Positions 9,802 through 18,669 of a stretch of 64,000 nt of DNA are shown here, piece by piece. A model generated the notes under the pieces. The model saw nothing but the letters and a program-made list of their open reading frames with translations, was not told the DNA's origin and did no database searches. Made by a program: the position numbers and the translations under genes. This DNA comes from Alloacidobacterium dinghuense (lineage in GTDB: Bacteria > Acidobacteriota > Terriglobia > Terriglobales > Acidobacteriaceae). Position 1 is the first letter of the stretch; the number at the start of each line of letters is the position of its first letter. The stretch spans positions 2,666,001 to 2,730,000 of the forward strand of contig NZ_CP060394.1 in the NCBI RefSeq assembly GCF_014274465.1, written 5' to 3'.

Positions 9802-11562
9802 ATGTCACGCATAATTGCTTTACTGTTGCTGTTTCTTTCTGTCTTGACTGCTTCCGCATCCAGCCCCTCATGGGTGGAAGTCCAAAGCCCTCACTTCACC
9901 CTCATCACCGACGCCGGTGAGAAGCAAGGCGTTCATGTCCTTGATCAGCTCGAACGCATGCGCTGGGTTTTCAAAACTCTCTTCCCCACCTCAAACGTTG
10001 ATCCCGCAGCACCAATTTTCGTGATCGCAACAAAGAACAAAAAGGATTTTTCAACACTCGAACCGGAAGCCTACCTCGCCAAAGGCCAGATCAATCTGGC
10101 GGGCCTGTTCCTTAACACGATCGACAAGAACTACATCCTGCTCCGGCTTGACGCTGAAGGCGAACAGCATCCGTTCGCAATCATCTATCACGAGTACACG
10201 CATCTTCAGCTCAGCAAAGCCAGTGACTGGCTGCCGCTATGGCTCAACGAAGGCTTAGCTGAGTTTTTTCAGAACACCGATATTCACGACAAGGATGTTC
10301 AACTCGGCGAACCGAGCATGGACGATCTCCTCTATCTCCGCCAGAATCGAATCATCCCTCTACCCACGCTCATCAAGGTCGACGCCACCTCTCCCTACTA
10401 CCACGAAGAGCAAAAGGGATCGATCTTTTACGCTGAATCCTGGGCGCTCACGCACTACATCGAAATCAGCGACCGCCAGAACAACACCCACCATTTGAGT
10501 GACTACGCTGAGCGACTCAGCCGCCATGAAGATCCGGTAACAGCTGCGCAGGAGGCCTTCGGCGATCTCAATCAACTCCAGAAGGCGCTCGAGTCGTACA
10601 TCACCCAGTCCGGCTTCCACTTTTTTCACATGTCCAGCGCCTCGGCGCCCATCGATGACGCATCGTTCAAAGTCAAGCCGCTGACGCAGCCCGAAGCCGA
10701 TGCCATCCGCGCCGATTTCCTCGCCTGCGAGCAGCGCACCAAAGACTCTCGCGCGCTGCTCGACAGCGTGCTCAAAGAGGACCCAAACAATGTTCTGGCG
10801 CATGAAACGATGGGCTATCTCGAATTCGCTTCCGGCAATCTCCCTGCCGCGCAGAAATGGTACGAGCAGGCGGTCAAACTCGATTCGCAGAGCTACCTCG
10901 CCCAGTACTACTACGCTGCCATCTCCCTCTCTACAGGTTCCGGCGACGATGCCCAAATCGAAAGCAGCCTCCGTGCAGCTATCAAGCTTAATCCAGAATT
11001 CGCGCCCTCCTACGACCAGCTGGCATCGTTCTACGGCATGCGTCGTGAAAAGTTAAGCCAGGCGCACATACTTAATTCGCAGGCAATCTCCCTCGATCCC
11101 GGTGAAATGCGCTATCGGCTCAACGCCGCCAACATTCTCCTTGAGGAAGTAAAGCCTGACGATGCTCTGCGCGTCTTGAAGCAGGCCCTGAGCGTAGCCA
11201 AAACTCCCGAAGACGCAGCAAAGGTCCAGCAACGGATCAACGAGATCGAGCAGGACCAGACTGCTCGCAACCAGGCCAGCCAGCAGGCAGCGGCCAGAGC
11301 AGCCAGCCAGCCCTTCGTGCCCGCCAGGGAAGTCTCCACACCGCCAAAGCATCCCACCGAAGAGCCCCACGGACCGAAACATCTGGCAAAGGGCATTATT
11401 CACAATGTCGAGTGCAACGGAGCGAGTGAGATCGAATTGAAAGTAGAAGGCTCAGGGCCAGCGGTCTCTCTCTATACCAACGACTATATGAAGGTCGATT
11501 TCACCGCTGCCAACTTCACCCGACAGGAGAAATTCATCCCTGCAAAGACCTGGAGGGGATGA
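9802..11562 (+). CDS. Secreted peptidase-MA-like metalloprotease with TPR repeats, C-terminus frameshifted
   Basis: As read, 586 residues. Residues 1-20 are a signal peptide. The first domain is a gluzincin-type protease fold with H130-E131-x2-H134 (HEYTH) and WLNEGLAEF at 147-155, matching peptidase MA/DUF1570 proteins. From about residue 320 to 480 there are TPR repeats (for example AHETMGYLEFASGNLPAAQK). A small beta-rich tail begins near residue 530. The frame stops at 11562, but the family-like tail continues in another frame to 11639 (separate entry), so one base appears to be missing near 11535. The peptidase core is intact, so the product may still act. Its target is unknown. Confidence 0.85.
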   Translation: MSRIIALLLLFLSVLTASASSPSWVEVQSPHFTLITDAGEKQGVHVLDQLERMRWVFKTLFPTSNVDPAAPIFVIATKNKKDFSTLEPEAYLAKGQINLAGLFLNTIDKNYILLRLDAEGEQHPFAIIYHEYTHLQLSKASDWLPLWLNEGLAEFFQNTDIHDKDVQLGEPSMDDLLYLRQNRIIPLPTLIKVDATSPYYHEEQKGSIFYAESWALTHYIEISDRQNNTHHLSDYAERLSRHEDPVTAAQEAFGDLNQLQKALESYITQSGFHFFHMSSASAPIDDASFKVKPLTQPEADAIRADFLACEQRTKDSRALLDSVLKEDPNNVLAHETMGYLEFASGNLPAAQKWYEQAVKLDSQSYLAQYYYAAISLSTGSGDDAQIESSLRAAIKLNPEFAPSYDQLASFYGMRREKLSQAHILNSQAISLDPGEMRYRLNAANILLEEVKPDDALRVLKQALSVAKTPEDAAKVQQRINEIEQDQTARNQASQQAAARAASQPFVPAREVSTPPKHPTEEPHGPKHLAKGIIHNVECNGASEIELKVEGSGPAVSLYTNDYMKVDFTAANFTRQEKFIPAKTWRG

Positions 11563-11639
11563 AGGCCCGCGTGCAGTACTCCGACACTTCCGACAAATCT
11601 GTTGACGGACAAATTCTCTCGATCGAGCTAAGCAAATAA
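11533..11639 (+). other. Out-of-frame C-terminal tail of the peptidase/TPR gene (frameshift scar)
   Basis: After KFIP the annotated frame reads AKTWRG and stops. Adding one A after TTCA (about 11535) gives KFNPCKDLEGMKAR, and the new frame runs on to SIELSK and TAA at 11637-11639. The restored tail resembles the NPC-x-DLEG-like ending I recall from acidobacterial TPR and peptidase proteins. This is either a real single-base deletion or a sequencing error. Confidence 0.7.
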
Positions 11640-11672
11640 CGGGATAGACGCGGTTGCCAGTCTCTTATTGAA

Positions 11673-11705
11673 GTCGACCGGCAAACCACCCTCCGTTACG
11701 AGTAG
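11673..11705 (+). pseudogene. Fossil 3' end of an ADOP permease gene
   Basis: Eleven codons read VDRQTTLRYE and stop. This matches the ending of the intact ADOP gene at 8650-8682 (VDPQTTLRYE, stop) with only a few base differences. Nothing upstream of 11673 resembles an ADOP gene, so only the extreme 3' end survives. It lies in the 73 bases between the peptidase/TPR tail and the convergent VWFA gene. Confidence 0.6.
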
Positions 11706-11712
11706 CGCAACG

Positions 11713-13935
11713 CTATTTATCTGATGCAGGCGTGAAGCCAGGTAACATGCGCGACGTTGGATGGAACAAGTGATAGTCGCTGTAAGTCATGTCGGACAAC
11801 TTTGTTTCAAAAGGCGCGTAGACTTTAAGGCTCTCGCCCCATTCATGAATATCCGCTGTTGTCCTCGATCGTGATATTGCGATGCTCTTTGACGGACACA
11901 TGTAGATCACTCCGCCGATGGTGACAGGTGTGTATTCGACCATGATGTCAGAGCGCTGAAGGGGTAGCCGTTTTTCGCATTCCGCCTGAATGGTGAGCCG
12001 AAGAACCTCTCCGCTTGCCGGATCGACAGTGAACTCCCCGTGATATGGCAGCGCTTTCTGGAATGCGACGATATTGTCGTCGATAGACAGGAAAGTCGAA
12101 CCCCCGGCGAAAAGAGGCGTTCCCCTCGGCACCCGATACCCGAAGACGGCCAGTGGTCCATTGGCGCCCTGCTCCCACCTGCTCCAGTACAACTCGCTGC
12201 CTGCCTCGGAAGCGCCCACGATTACCGTGGCAAGTACAGCCCCAAAAGTTCCCACGGTACTCAAATTCCGTTGATGCTCATACAGTGACCTTTTGCTGGA
12301 TTCAACAGTTGCAATCTCTTTGCCATCGCGAAAAACCACAGCTGCTTTTGAAGTCACATCCTGATGCAGGGACTGATCGTTATCGACCGTCTTCCACTCT
12401 CCGGGTGTCAGTGGATGCTGGTGATATTGGATAGTCATCCGCTCGGCAAACAAATTCGGCAGCGTGCGAGTGGTCTTGTCGACATATTGAATAGCTCTAG
12501 CCATGATCTGCTTCTGTGTAGCTGCATCGGGGGGCGCGATTGTCGGAATCTCATCTGGCGGTGGAGGCAGGAACGATGACGTATCGGCTAACGTAACAAG
12601 GGCTTCATGGACAGCCCTGTCCTTGACACTGGATTCCAGTTTTGCCAGACGCACACCGCTCAACCTTTCGGTCAATTCCATGTGCGAAACCTCCCTCGCC
12701 ATCTCTTTGCCGGAATTTCCCCTCCCGGCTTCCAATGCATCCTCCAATTGCTTCACCGATACTTTCTGAAGCGCCGTCGGAGGTTGATCGTAGAAAACGG
12801 GTTCATCGAAGTATCCGATAGTAGTACGCGCGATTAAATCAGGATTGCCGACGGCCACCTTCAATGCGTGATATTCGTCAATCACATTTGTGGGAGGAGG
12901 ATCAAAGGTCAGCGAATAGAAAGTGCTTTCCTTCTCAATGCGCTTCTCAATTTCGTCGCTCAGGTCGCTGCGCGACTCCAAAAGGCCGCCTCCAGTCCGC
13001 AGCACCAGCGACTTCAATAACAGAGGACTGAAATCAAAATTCTCTGGAGTGATGCCCTGGAGAGGATCATGGTAAATGAGATCGCCGACCGGCGACGGTC
13101 GCCCGGACTCGTCATACGTAGCCCACTGGGTAGCCATCCAGAGATCGATCCTGGCTTCGCGCAATCGGGTTGAAAGCTCGGTGACAAGATCGAACATTCC
13201 CGGGCCTGGTTGTCCGTTGAATTTCCAGCCACTACTTAGCCAAAACAGCAACTTTCTGCCGGGCCGGCGTCGCTCCTCAAGAGCGATGGATCCGAGAGCA
13301 ACGACCGTGTGGAGCTTCTGTAGCTCGCTGCGTCTCGCCTCCTCTTCAGCAGCACTTGAGATTGACGCTGTTTCGCGAACGATGACAGTCTGTTCCATGC
13401 TTGCCAGGAGCGCGGATGTTTTCCAGATCGTCCGTGGTTCTTTCTTCTTAGCGATCTGGTCGGCCAGAACATTGCCGTCAGTGGAAGGAGAGGCTGAAGC
13501 TGAAAGCCCTCGATCATTCAGGCGATACACAGATACCGGCAGGCCAAGCTGCCCATTGTGTTTGCGCAGGAAGTTCTCGGCTTCGCGCTCCGCATCGGCA
13601 AGCTGCACCGCCGGTAAATTCAACTCATCGATTACCAGGATGACCTCCGTGGGAGGATCGGACTTGGCATCCATTCCATGGAAGGCCTGAAAGGTAACGA
13701 TCTTTTCCGGCTGACCATTGTCAAGCAGCGTAAAGTCCTGCTGCTTGAGTCCGGCTACCGAATTTCCTGATTTGTCCGTCACAGTAACATCGACTCGGAT
13801 GATGCCTTGCGTCGTATCTGGCATAGCGCCAGACTCGTTTGCAGCCGGCTTTGGGATCGCAGCGCCCTGTTGCTGCGCAAACGCAGCAGTAGAGATTCCG
13901 AGGAGAAATACAGCGCAAATCCGGGTTAGCATCAT
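11713..13935 (-). CDS. Secreted VWFA-related acidobacterial protein
   Basis: A 740-residue exported protein with a signal peptide at residues 1-20 ending in AFAQ. The region from about residue 45 (IRVDVTVTDKSGN, LKQQDFTLLDNGQP) to about 340 matches the VWFA-related acidobacterial domain: a short Ig-like strand set, then a von Willebrand A-like fold around VILVIDELN and RKLLFWLSSGW. The usual DxSxS metal site is degenerate (DELN), so metal-dependent adhesion may be lost. The second half is unique to the protein and has no recognised domain. These proteins are abundant in acidobacteria and have no established role. It converges on the gene scars at 11.5-11.7 kb. Confidence 0.85.
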   Translation of the reverse strand: MMLTRICAVFLLGISTAAFAQQQGAAIPKPAANESGAMPDTTQGIIRVDVTVTDKSGNSVAGLKQQDFTLLDNGQPEKIVTFQAFHGMDAKSDPPTEVILVIDELNLPAVQLADAEREAENFLRKHNGQLGLPVSVYRLNDRGLSASASPSTDGNVLADQIAKKKEPRTIWKTSALLASMEQTVIVRETASISSAAEEEARRSELQKLHTVVALGSIALEERRRPGRKLLFWLSSGWKFNGQPGPGMFDLVTELSTRLREARIDLWMATQWATYDESGRPSPVGDLIYHDPLQGITPENFDFSPLLLKSLVLRTGGGLLESRSDLSDEIEKRIEKESTFYSLTFDPPPTNVIDEYHALKVAVGNPDLIARTTIGYFDEPVFYDQPPTALQKVSVKQLEDALEAGRGNSGKEMAREVSHMELTERLSGVRLAKLESSVKDRAVHEALVTLADTSSFLPPPPDEIPTIAPPDAATQKQIMARAIQYVDKTTRTLPNLFAERMTIQYHQHPLTPGEWKTVDNDQSLHQDVTSKAAVVFRDGKEIATVESSKRSLYEHQRNLSTVGTFGAVLATVIVGASEAGSELYWSRWEQGANGPLAVFGYRVPRGTPLFAGGSTFLSIDDNIVAFQKALPYHGEFTVDPASGEVLRLTIQAECEKRLPLQRSDIMVEYTPVTIGGVIYMCPSKSIAISRSRTTADIHEWGESLKVYAPFETKLSDMTYSDYHLFHPTSRMLPGFTPASDK

Positions 13936-14122
13936 CGATCAATCGCCGGAACGCACACCATATCTTCGATACACGACTCTTGACCGATCATGGTCCAATC
14001 TTCGCATACGAGTTAACCCCCACAGTAAAACTCCCGAAGCAACCTCTGGCGTAAAAAGAAGCATCCGGGGTCGTGATACCATTTCCGCAAATGGCTGGCT
14101 CCGCGCCCCAGCCGGAGGTCCT

Positions 14123-15007
14123 ATGAGCCAATTCACTCGTCGCGATTTCCTCAAAACTTCCATTGCTGCCGGCACTGTAGCCAGCCTCGGCCCGCTTTCT
14201 CTTGGCGCCACAACTCGCACAGCCACCGACATGGTCACGCTGGGGAAATCCGGCATGCAGGTCACGCGCCTCGCCTTCGGCACCGGAAGCAGCAACGGCC
14301 ATGTGCAGGCCGCGCTGGGCCAGCAGGAATTCACGCGGCTCGTGCATTACGCATATGATCGCGGCATCCGCTTCTTTGAAACCGCCGAGGCTTACGTCAC
14401 GCCGGCGATGCTCGGAGAAGCGCTCAAAAGCTTCCCGCGCGACAGCTATCAGCTGATGACGAAGGTGACCACGAATCACACCAGCGATCCGCAACAGCGC
14501 TTCGACGACTTGCGCCGCACCTCGCAAACCGAATACTTCGACATTCTGCTGCTCCACTGGCAACACACGCCTGACTGGGTCTCCGAATCCGCCCGGTGGC
14601 AGGACGGCATTCTCGAGGCGCAGTCAAAGAAGGTCATCCGCGCGCGCGGCGCATCGGTCCACGGCCTGCCCGCTCTGCGCCAGATGCCCGGCAACAAATG
14701 GCTCGAAGTTGCGATGATCCGCATGAACCACAATGGCACGCGCATGGACGGCCCCACATGGGAAGACAACAACAACCCCGACCACGTGAGTGAAGTCGTC
14801 GAACACGTGAAACAGGTGCACAAGGAAGGCATGGGCGTCATCAGCATGAAGCTCGTCGGCGACGGCGCCTTTACGCGCCGCGAAGACCGCCAGGCCGCGA
14901 TGCGATTTGCCTTCCAGCACGCTGGGGTGGATTGCGTTACCGTCGGCTTCAAGAACACGCAGGAAGTCGACGAGGCCATCAACAATCTCAATCTCGCGCT
15001 GGCCTGA
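14123..15007 (+). CDS. Tat-exported aldo/keto reductase
   Basis: A 294-residue protein starting at an ATG with GGAGG five bases upstream. The N-terminus carries a clear twin-arginine signal (TRRDFLKTSIAAG). The rest is an aldo/keto reductase barrel: LGKSGMQVTRLAFGTG, FFETAEAY with the usual Tyr, LMTKVT with the catalytic Lys and LLLHW with the catalytic His. NADPH-type binding residues near the C-terminus are less obvious. Export by Tat would fit a protein folded with its cofactor. It stands apart from its neighbours, with a short gap before the TetR gene. The substrate is unknown. Confidence 0.85.
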   Translation: MSQFTRRDFLKTSIAAGTVASLGPLSLGATTRTATDMVTLGKSGMQVTRLAFGTGSSNGHVQAALGQQEFTRLVHYAYDRGIRFFETAEAYVTPAMLGEALKSFPRDSYQLMTKVTTNHTSDPQQRFDDLRRTSQTEYFDILLLHWQHTPDWVSESARWQDGILEAQSKKVIRARGASVHGLPALRQMPGNKWLEVAMIRMNHNGTRMDGPTWEDNNNPDHVSEVVEHVKQVHKEGMGVISMKLVGDGAFTRREDRQAAMRFAFQHAGVDCVTVGFKNTQEVDEAINNLNLALA

Positions 15008-15143
15008 CGGGACGGCCCATTCTATGCCAACAATGCAGCGCGTCACTTTGTCCCAGGTTCGCTACGTCGGACAGACGGCACGACCGGCGCATGGCTTCTT
15101 GGATGGCTATCAAGCCTGATCCCCTGTACTCTCATTCCTGAGC

Positions 15144-15710
15144 ATGGCACGACTCAGAAGCCCCGAAAAACGCAGCGCAATCCTTGAAGCAGCGATACAC
15201 GAGATCGCAGAGAATGGCATTGGCGCGGCTACGGCAAAGATAGCTGCCCGCGCTGGCGTCGCCAACGGCACGCTCTTCACCTACTTCGCCAGCAAGGAAG
15301 AGTTGCTCAATGAGCTCTATCTCGATCTGAAGAACGAGTTCTACCGCAGAGTCAACGCCGACTTCCCGCAAAAAGCCAGTCTTGAGCGTCGAACATGGCA
15401 TGTGTGGTCGAGTTTTCTCGATTGGGGCATCGAGTTCCCCAACAAACGTAAGGTTTCTATGCAATTGAACGTCTCTGACCTCATCACCCCTGATACACGC
15501 GCAAGAAGTGCAACCGAGCGCGGAGCTATTGACGCCCTACTAAATGAACTGGAGGCGCGCGAAGCGCTTCACGGTTTGCCGAAGGGATTTGCGGCGGCAA
15601 TGATGGCTGCCATGCAGGAGGCGACGATGGACTTTGTCACGAAGCAACCCGGTCAACGTAAAAAGCTCAGCGAGAATGCGTTCAAAATCCTCTGGCGCGC
15701 ACTGCGATAA
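15144..15710 (+). CDS. TetR/AcrR family transcriptional regulator
   Basis: A 188-residue one-component repressor. The N-terminal helix-turn-helix is complete at about residues 10-55 (AILEAAIHEIAENG, AARAGVANGTLFTYFASKEEL). The C-terminal part is the variable ligand-binding domain. The SDR oxidoreductase gene begins 69 bases downstream on the same strand, so it is the probable target, as in many TetR-SDR pairs. I could not identify a convincing palindromic operator in the gap. The inducer is unknown. Confidence 0.9.
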   Translation: MARLRSPEKRSAILEAAIHEIAENGIGAATAKIAARAGVANGTLFTYFASKEELLNELYLDLKNEFYRRVNADFPQKASLERRTWHVWSSFLDWGIEFPNKRKVSMQLNVSDLITPDTRARSATERGAIDALLNELEAREALHGLPKGFAAAMMAAMQEATMDFVTKQPGQRKKLSENAFKILWRALR

Positions 15711-15779
15711 GAATAAGCCCGAGAAATAAATGAGCACCTAGTCAGTCATTATTGAATCTCATACCCAGGAGGATCTCGC

Positions 15780-16643
15780 ATGGCGAAGGTCTGGTTGATT
15801 ACTGGAAGTGGAAATGGTTTAGGGCGCGACATCGCCGAGGCGGCGCTGGCCGCCGGTGACAGCGTGGTCGCTGGAGCGCGCCGGACTGAGGAGTTGGAGC
15901 CGCTCGTCGCGCGGTACGGCGGCCGCATCAAGCCTGTAACGCTGGAAGTGCGCGATGAGAACGCGGCCAAGGCTGCCGTACAGGCGGCGGTGGATACCTT
16001 TGGGCGTCTCGATGTGCTGGTCAATAACGCGGGCTACGGCCAGTTCGCGCCCTTCGAACAGATGAGCGCCGAAGACTTTCAGGCAATCGTCGACACCTGC
16101 TTCTACGGCGTCGTCTATACAACCCGCGCTGCCCTGCCGGTCATGCGCAGGCAACGGAGCGGCCACATTTTTCAGGTGTCATCCATCGGAGGTCGCATCG
16201 CGATTCCCGGGAACACGCCCTATCACGCGGCAAAGTGGGCAGTCGGAGGGTTCAGCGACTCTTTGGCGATGGAAGTCGCGCCATTCGGAATTAAAGTGTG
16301 CACCCTCGAGCCAGGCGGCATTCGCACCAACTGGGCCCGCCGCGCGCGCCAAAACCCACCCGAATTGATGCCGGACTACGAGCCTTCAATCGGCCCGATC
16401 CTGAAGCTGCTGCAAAGTATTGAGGGCCGCGAGGAAGGTGATCCCCGCAAGATCGCCCGCCTGATCGTACAACTGACGGAGAGCGGCGACGTGCCTGTCC
16501 GGTTGATCCTTGGTGTAGATGCCGAAAAGCGAGTGCAGAGCACGGAGGCCGCACGTGCTGGCGAAGCGGAAAAGTGGCATCACCTCACCGTCTCAACCGT
16601 GTATGAAGGCGTGGAGGATATCCCGGAACTGCTGAACCACTAG
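15780..16643 (+). CDS. Short-chain dehydrogenase/reductase
   Basis: A 287-residue classical SDR oxidoreductase. It has the nucleotide motif TGSGNGLG at about residues 8-15, NNAG near residue 82, and the catalytic Ser of QVSSIGG with the Tyr-x3-Lys of YHAAKWA near residues 140-160. An AGGAGG site lies 6-7 bases before the ATG. The sequence style (AGARRTEELEPL, then LEPGGIRTNWA) is that of the broad SDR group often annotated as putative oxidoreductases. The TetR gene directly upstream probably controls it. The substrate cannot be deduced. Confidence 0.92.
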   Translation: MAKVWLITGSGNGLGRDIAEAALAAGDSVVAGARRTEELEPLVARYGGRIKPVTLEVRDENAAKAAVQAAVDTFGRLDVLVNNAGYGQFAPFEQMSAEDFQAIVDTCFYGVVYTTRAALPVMRRQRSGHIFQVSSIGGRIAIPGNTPYHAAKWAVGGFSDSLAMEVAPFGIKVCTLEPGGIRTNWARRARQNPPELMPDYEPSIGPILKLLQSIEGREEGDPRKIARLIVQLTESGDVPVRLILGVDAEKRVQSTEAARAGEAEKWHHLTVSTVYEGVEDIPELLNH

Positions 16644-16741
16644 TCGTAGGATGAATCGGTGTTGCCGGTTTTTGATGTCAAGATCCTAGATAAAAAGAAA
16701 TAATGGTAATCCCTTTGACAGAAGATGGAGTTGGACCGTTT

Positions 16742-16832
16742 GTCCTGCGGAAGCAGGACGGCGGTGAAAGAGCGGGGCTTCAGCCCCCGCGTTAGAAACC
16801 TCAACAAAGAGGGCTTCAGCCCCGGGCTTTCC
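16742..16832. repeat. Palindromic GGGCTTCAGCCCC repeats and GGAA-loop hairpin
   Basis: This holds three short palindromes: a perfect hairpin GTCCTGC-GGAA-GCAGGAC, then GCGGGGCTTCAGCCCCCGC, then GAGGGCTTCAGCCCCGGGC. Related elements lie at 39408-39472 and 30825-30854. The arrangement is like REP sequences. The surrounding 16644-17275 gap holds no convincing gene, only this, one terminator and a direct repeat. Confidence 0.6.
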
Positions 16833-16956
16833 CTGTTTCTCCTTTGTCAAGGGGATGATCAGCAAGAAATTCCGTAACCCATTCATTCTAAATCGCAAAT
16901 ATCCTGCGCTGCTTGGCGTACTATTTGGCTGAATCCGGTAAAATAGAAATAGAGAC

Positions 16957-16984
16957 AAAGCCCGCCGATCAGGCGGGCTTTTCA
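16957..16984 (+). terminator. Rho-independent terminator
   Basis: A perfect 10-base-pair stem AAAGCCCGCC / GGCGGGCTTT with a 5-base loop, followed by TTTTC. It lies 314 bases after the SDR stop with no gene between. It may therefore end a long SDR 3' region or a short unannotated transcript. Confidence 0.65.
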
Positions 16985-17022
16985 TTTGCAGGCAGCTCTC
17001 TCCGGGCTAACGCCGGCGCACT

Positions 17023-17063
17023 TAACTACCTTTACTTGGAAGAATTTAGAAAAAAATGGGGGG
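17023..17063 (+). repeat. 41-base direct repeat, copy 1
   Basis: Starts TAACTACCTTTACTTGGAAG and continues through AATTTAGAAAA to ATGGGGGGT. It matches the copy at 17181-17221 at most positions, with a 158-base period. Neither copy opens a credible gene. Confidence 0.55.
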
Positions 17064-17180
17064 TGCCCAACCGCGGAGATACCAGAGCTGTAATTTGGCA
17101 GGACGCCCAGAGAGCTGGGTCTCTCTGAAGAGCGCATGGCGCAAGGACACTCTATCATCAAGGCTTGCATGCAGCGCCCC

Positions 17181-17221
17181 TAACTACCTTATTTGGAGGA
17201 ATTTAGAAAATCATGGGGGGT
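17181..17221 (+). repeat. 41-base direct repeat, copy 2
   Basis: Starts TAACTACCTTATTTGGAGG and continues through AATTTAGAAAA to ATGGGGGGT. It resembles a ribosome site plus start codon, but the frame that follows lies antisense to the BON gene and looks like a shadow. Confidence 0.55.
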
Positions 17222-17275
17222 CTCTGGGCCGAGAAATACTTCGAGTGCGCGGGTCAAGCCCGCGCACTCGAAGCA

Positions 17276-18544
17276 CTACCGAGGATAGTAGTAATATCCC
17301 GGACGATAGTAGTAAGGGTAAGGATAGGGATATCCGTAATACGGATACGGATACGGGTAGGCATACACCGGCCTGCGCACCAGTCGCGGCTGCTGCGGAG
17401 TCACCGATGCCTGCAAACGCTGCGCCTCCTGGTACGAAACCGGAGTCACCGTAACCGGAGTCGCGAGGTGGAAGCTCAACACAGCCTCCGGCGGAATGAC
17501 AACTTGCGGACCCTTGGTCGCCGCGGACGCCGCAAGTCCGGTTGTACCGCCAGCTACGGCGCCCACCGCTGCACCCACGCCGCCGCCAGCGATGGCGCCG
17601 ATCATAGCGCCCAACGCCGCCCCTCCCGCGGTGTTTGCTGTCGAGTAGCCGCCTTTGCCCGGCCCCTCACCCGTCCACGTCTCGGTGGTCAGCGGATAGG
17701 ACTGGCCGCCAAGGTTGAGCGCAGTGAGCTGCAACTGCAGCCCGGGCTTCCCTGTCAGATCACCCGGCTTCTTGACTCCCGTGACCTGCCCGGTCAGCAC
17801 CGCGCCACGCGGAATGGCCAGCGCGTTGCCCTGATAAATGTCGTCGGCAACCGTCGCCTGGAACATCGTGCCCACCTGCGTCTTACGCGAGTCGAGAAGC
17901 TCGCTGGTGCGCACATTCAGCAGCGTACCTGAGGGAATCGTGACTGGTCCGCTCGGCTGCTGGTAGACGGGTTGCTGCTGTTGCTGCGGATAGCCGGGCT
18001 GTTGCTGCGGATAGCCGGGCTGTTGCTGTGGGTAGTTGGGCTGTTGTGGATAGCCAGGAGCCTGCTGCTGCGCTGGAGATGGGTAGTTCTGCTGGTTCTC
18101 AGCCTGATCGGGATTCGCCACGCCTTGGTCATATGGAGGAGGCGGTGGAACCTGTTCCGACTGCTGATCGGAAGGCTGCGCGGGCGGTTGCACCGGTGTA
18201 TTGCTGACCGTGAGATTGTTCTGAACTGAGCGAACGCCGCTCACGCCAGCGGCAATTTGCTCGGCAAGCTGCTTGGTCGCGGCATCGCTCACAGTACCGG
18301 AGAGCGTGACGTCACCCTGGATCGTCGCCGCGGTAATCTGCTGTCCCTGCAGCTGCGGAGAGTGGGCCAACGCCGTAATCACGTCGGTTTCGACGTCAGC
18401 GTCCATCCGCGTAGCCGCCGACGGCTTCTGCGGCGCAGCAAAAGCATCAAAAACGTACAAAGGAGAACCAATCGTCGCGGCGAGAACCGCCGTCATCGCA
18501 AACCGTTTCGTCCCGGTCAAGGAATTCATCATTGCAACCCTCAT
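17276..18544 (-). CDS. BON-domain, Gln/Pro-repeat, glycine-zipper exported protein
   Basis: A 422-residue exported protein. A signal peptide (residues 1-36, ending AFA) is followed by a BON domain at about 45-110 (DVITALAHSP, IQGDVTLSGTVSD, VQNNLTVSN). Next comes a Gln/Pro-rich linker with tandem seven-residue units of the type YPQQQPG, encoded by 21-base repeats near 17980-18050. A conserved domain spans about 200-300 (TIPSGTLLNVRTSE, AIPRGAVLTGQVTG). A glycine zipper (AMIGAIAGGGVGAAVGAVAGG) suggests membrane insertion. The tail is rich in Tyr-Pro repeats. The protein at 29294-30409 has the same order of parts. The start could also be the ATG at 18532. Probably an envelope-stability factor; the function is inferred. 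Confidence 0.8.
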   Translation of the reverse strand: MRVAMMNSLTGTKRFAMTAVLAATIGSPLYVFDAFAAPQKPSAATRMDADVETDVITALAHSPQLQGQQITAATIQGDVTLSGTVSDAATKQLAEQIAAGVSGVRSVQNNLTVSNTPVQPPAQPSDQQSEQVPPPPPYDQGVANPDQAENQQNYPSPAQQQAPGYPQQPNYPQQQPGYPQQQPGYPQQQQQPVYQQPSGPVTIPSGTLLNVRTSELLDSRKTQVGTMFQATVADDIYQGNALAIPRGAVLTGQVTGVKKPGDLTGKPGLQLQLTALNLGGQSYPLTTETWTGEGPGKGGYSTANTAGGAALGAMIGAIAGGGVGAAVGAVAGGTTGLAASAATKGPQVVIPPEAVLSFHLATPVTVTPVSYQEAQRLQASVTPQQPRLVRRPVYAYPYPYPYYGYPYPYPYYYRPGYYYYPR

Positions 18545-18612
18545 TGCTTCCGCAACCTAACTAATAGACGTGCAGTAGGCCCGCTCGTCGCTTACATAAA
18601 CACCTGCGCCAG

Positions 18613-18650
18613 CAAAAAGTTACGGGCTGGCGCAAAGCCAGCCCGTAACT
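18613..18650 (-). terminator. Rho-independent terminator of pgi
   Basis: A perfect 14-base-pair stem AGTTACGGGCTGGC / GCCAGCCCGTAACT with a 5-base loop. On the minus strand it is followed by TTTTT at 18617-18613. It lies 20 bases after the pgi stop and closes the manA-manC-mutase-pgi run. Confidence 0.85.
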
Positions 18651-18669
18651 TCGAAAAAAGGATCGGAAT

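Noticed and set aside
17980-18050. Tandem 21-base repeats that could suggest a repeat array or CRISPR
   Set aside because: They are in frame and encode Gln/Pro heptads in the BON protein; there are no spacers of unique sequence.
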